64,000 bases of DNA from Paludibacterium yongneupense DSM 18731. GTDB taxonomy: Bacteria > Pseudomonadota > Gammaproteobacteria > Burkholderiales > Chromobacteriaceae. Location: the NCBI RefSeq assembly GCF_000422925.1, contig NZ_KE383957.1:1-64000 (forward strand), given 5' to 3'. This document shows positions 62,736-64,000 of this stretch, one piece after another (the first letter of the stretch is position 1; every line of letters begins with the position of its first letter). The notes beneath the pieces were generated by a model. It saw nothing but the letters and a program-made list of their open reading frames with translations. It did no database searches and was not told the origin of the DNA. A program made the position numbers and the translations under genes.

Positions 62736-63856
62736 AGCTGCAACGGGTAAGCGCGATCGCCGCGAGGGAATGGCGTGAAATTGTGCGCGACCGGCTGTTT
62801 TTCGCACTGGCTTTTATTGTGCCGGCGTTATTGATGCTGTTGTTCGGTTACGGTTTGTCCCTGGACGTGGAGAATATTCCCTTTACCGTCGTCGACTACG
62901 ACCGTAGCGCCCTGAGTCGCGACTATTCCTGGCAGTTCATCGGCTCGCGCTATTTCAAATTTCAGGGCTATAGCGACAGCGAATCCGAGGCCGGTCGCAA
63001 GCTGACATCCGGCCAGGTTCGCATGACGCTGGTGATCCCGGAGCGCTTCGGCCACGATCTGGAGGCGCCGGGGCGGGCGGCGGTGCAGACGGTGATTGAC
63101 GGGACCTTCCCCAGCCGTGCCATGACCACGCGCGGCTATGTCGAGGCCATCAATGCCGACTTCAGCCGCGAGCGGCTCGCGCGGCTTCCCGTCCTGTCCG
63201 GCATGAAGGGGGTCGTCCTGCAATCGCGCTACTTGTACAACCAGAATGTGTCGAGCATTCGTTCGCTCGCTCCCAAGCTGATCATGGTGGTGCTGATGTT
63301 GTCGCCCCCGTTCTTGACGGCGCTGGGCATCGTGCGCGAAAAAGAGAATGGATCGATTTTCAATATCTACTCGTCCGACATCAGTCGGGGAGAGTTCCTG
63401 CTCGGCAAGCTCGCGCCTTATGTCGCCATTTCCACGTTCAACATCCTGACGCTGTGGTGTTTTGCCTGCCTGCTGTATCAGGTTCCGTTCAAGGGCGATT
63501 TTGCCTTCTTTCTCCTCGCGAGCTGGATCTATGTGCTATGCACCACGGGGATAGGGTTGCTGGTGTCGGTGCTGGTGTCGACTCAGGTGGCGGCGATGAT
63601 TGTCACGCTGGTGGTGACCATGATTCCTTCCATCCTCTATTCGGGGCTGATCATTCCGATTGCTTCGCTCGGTAGCGGCGCCCGCGTGGTTGCGCACATC
63701 GTGCCGGCCATGTACTACGCCGATATCGTGGTCGGCTGCTTTCTCAAGGGTATAGGGCCGGGGGCCTTGTGGCGGCAGTTGCTGGTACTGACGGCTTACG
63801 CGCTGATCCTGTTTTCGCTCGGTTATGCCTTGTTCAGCAAGAGGCCACGAACATGA
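62732..63856 (+). CDS. ABC-2 type permease (YhhJ/YbhS-like), first subunit
   Basis: 374 residues from ATG 62732, which overlaps the ATPase stop (ATGA); the longer open frame inside the ATPase gene is not used. One N-terminal helix (FFALAFIVPALLMLLFGYGL), a large periplasmic loop, then about five C-terminal helices with the ABC-2 motif VREKENGSIFNIYSSDISRGEFLLGKL. It forms a heterodimer with the next gene. Confidence 0.92.
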   Translation: MKLQRVSAIAAREWREIVRDRLFFALAFIVPALLMLLFGYGLSLDVENIPFTVVDYDRSALSRDYSWQFIGSRYFKFQGYSDSESEAGRKLTSGQVRMTLVIPERFGHDLEAPGRAAVQTVIDGTFPSRAMTTRGYVEAINADFSRERLARLPVLSGMKGVVLQSRYLYNQNVSSIRSLAPKLIMVVLMLSPPFLTALGIVREKENGSIFNIYSSDISRGEFLLGKLAPYVAISTFNILTLWCFACLLYQVPFKGDFAFFLLASWIYVLCTTGIGLLVSVLVSTQVAAMIVTLVVTMIPSILYSGLIIPIASLGSGARVVAHIVPAMYYADIVVGCFLKGIGPGALWRQLLVLTAYALILFSLGYALFSKRPRT

Positions 63857-64000
63857 TGTCCGGAGAGTGGGTACGGATCTGGCGCCGTTTCGCAGCGATG
63901 CTGGTCAAGGAGTTCAAACAACTGGGGCGCGACCGGGTGCTGCTGGCCTTCATTCTGTACGCGTTCACGCTCGATGTTTTTCTCGCCGCCTCCGGCGTTT
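63853..64000 (+). CDS. ABC-2 type permease, second subunit (partial, runs off the window)
   Basis: Starts ATGATG at 63853, overlapping the previous stop by 4 nt. The 49 visible residues (MMSGEWVRIWRRFAAMLVKE, then FKQLGRDRVLLAFILY and the start of a hydrophobic helix) match the N-terminus of an ABC-2 permease such as YbhR/YhhJ partners. The 3' part is outside the window. Confidence 0.85.
   Translation, partial: MMSGEWVRIWRRFAAMLVKEFKQLGRDRVLLAFILYAFTLDVFLAASGV

Overview
The window is about 64 kb of GC-rich (roughly 63-65 %) chromosomal DNA from a betaproteobacterium. Gene content, the style of the rRNA tail, the xseB-ispA-dxs order and the urt/ure layout suggest the Neisseriales/Chromobacteriaceae (Paludibacterium- or Chromobacterium-like). 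That placement is inference from family resemblance; no search was run. I see no phage, insertion sequence, CRISPR array or tRNA. The DNA reads as stable chromosome with a repeat-rich patch directly behind an rRNA operon.

Layout. 1-300: 3' end of 23S rRNA, 5S rRNA and a strong terminator. 300-957: no gene, 88-bp tandem repeats and hairpins. 0.96-5.0 kb: a small secreted protein, cysDN (sulfate activation) and rlmJ. 5.0-10.3 kb: a long structured leader followed by a BMP-family (nucleoside-type) ABC importer operon. 10.3-13.5 kb: an unknown periplasmic protein and a LysR regulator, divergent from a thiolase. 13.5-25 kb: housekeeping genes, mostly on the minus strand (AI-2E-family permease, dsbD, xseB-ispA-dxs with an MgtC/DUF4010 membrane protein, a TerC-family protein, an SDR oxidoreductase, HDOD protein, cheD). 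25.2-29.4 kb: valS and an iron-dependent alcohol dehydrogenase behind a perfect FNR box.

29.4-53.7 kb is a nitrogen-scavenging region. It starts with a GntR/FCD regulator and a polar amino-acid ABC importer behind a textbook sigma-54 promoter and a FadR-type operator. Next comes a signalling block: a 1123-residue protein that fuses an NCS1 (purine/cytosine/allantoin-type) permease to a cysteine-rich module, a histidine kinase and a receiver; an overlapping LuxR-type response regulator; and a second large PAS/GAF hybrid kinase. After a MATE exporter on the opposite strand follow urtABCDE (urea ABC importer) and ureDABCEFG (urease and its nickel-insertion proteins). A perfect 18-bp palindrome lies about 43 bp upstream of the predicted urtA start point, where a LuxR-type activator would bind. 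My main hypothesis is that the permease-kinase senses urea or a related nitrogen compound and acts through the adjacent regulator on urt-ure.

53.6-64 kb: an orphan CoxE-like VWA protein; an aldehyde dehydrogenase / Tat-secreted subunit / GMC flavoprotein operon behind a TetR-type palindrome without a local TetR gene; and a TolC-HlyD-ABC-ABC-2 permease efflux operon that runs off the right edge.
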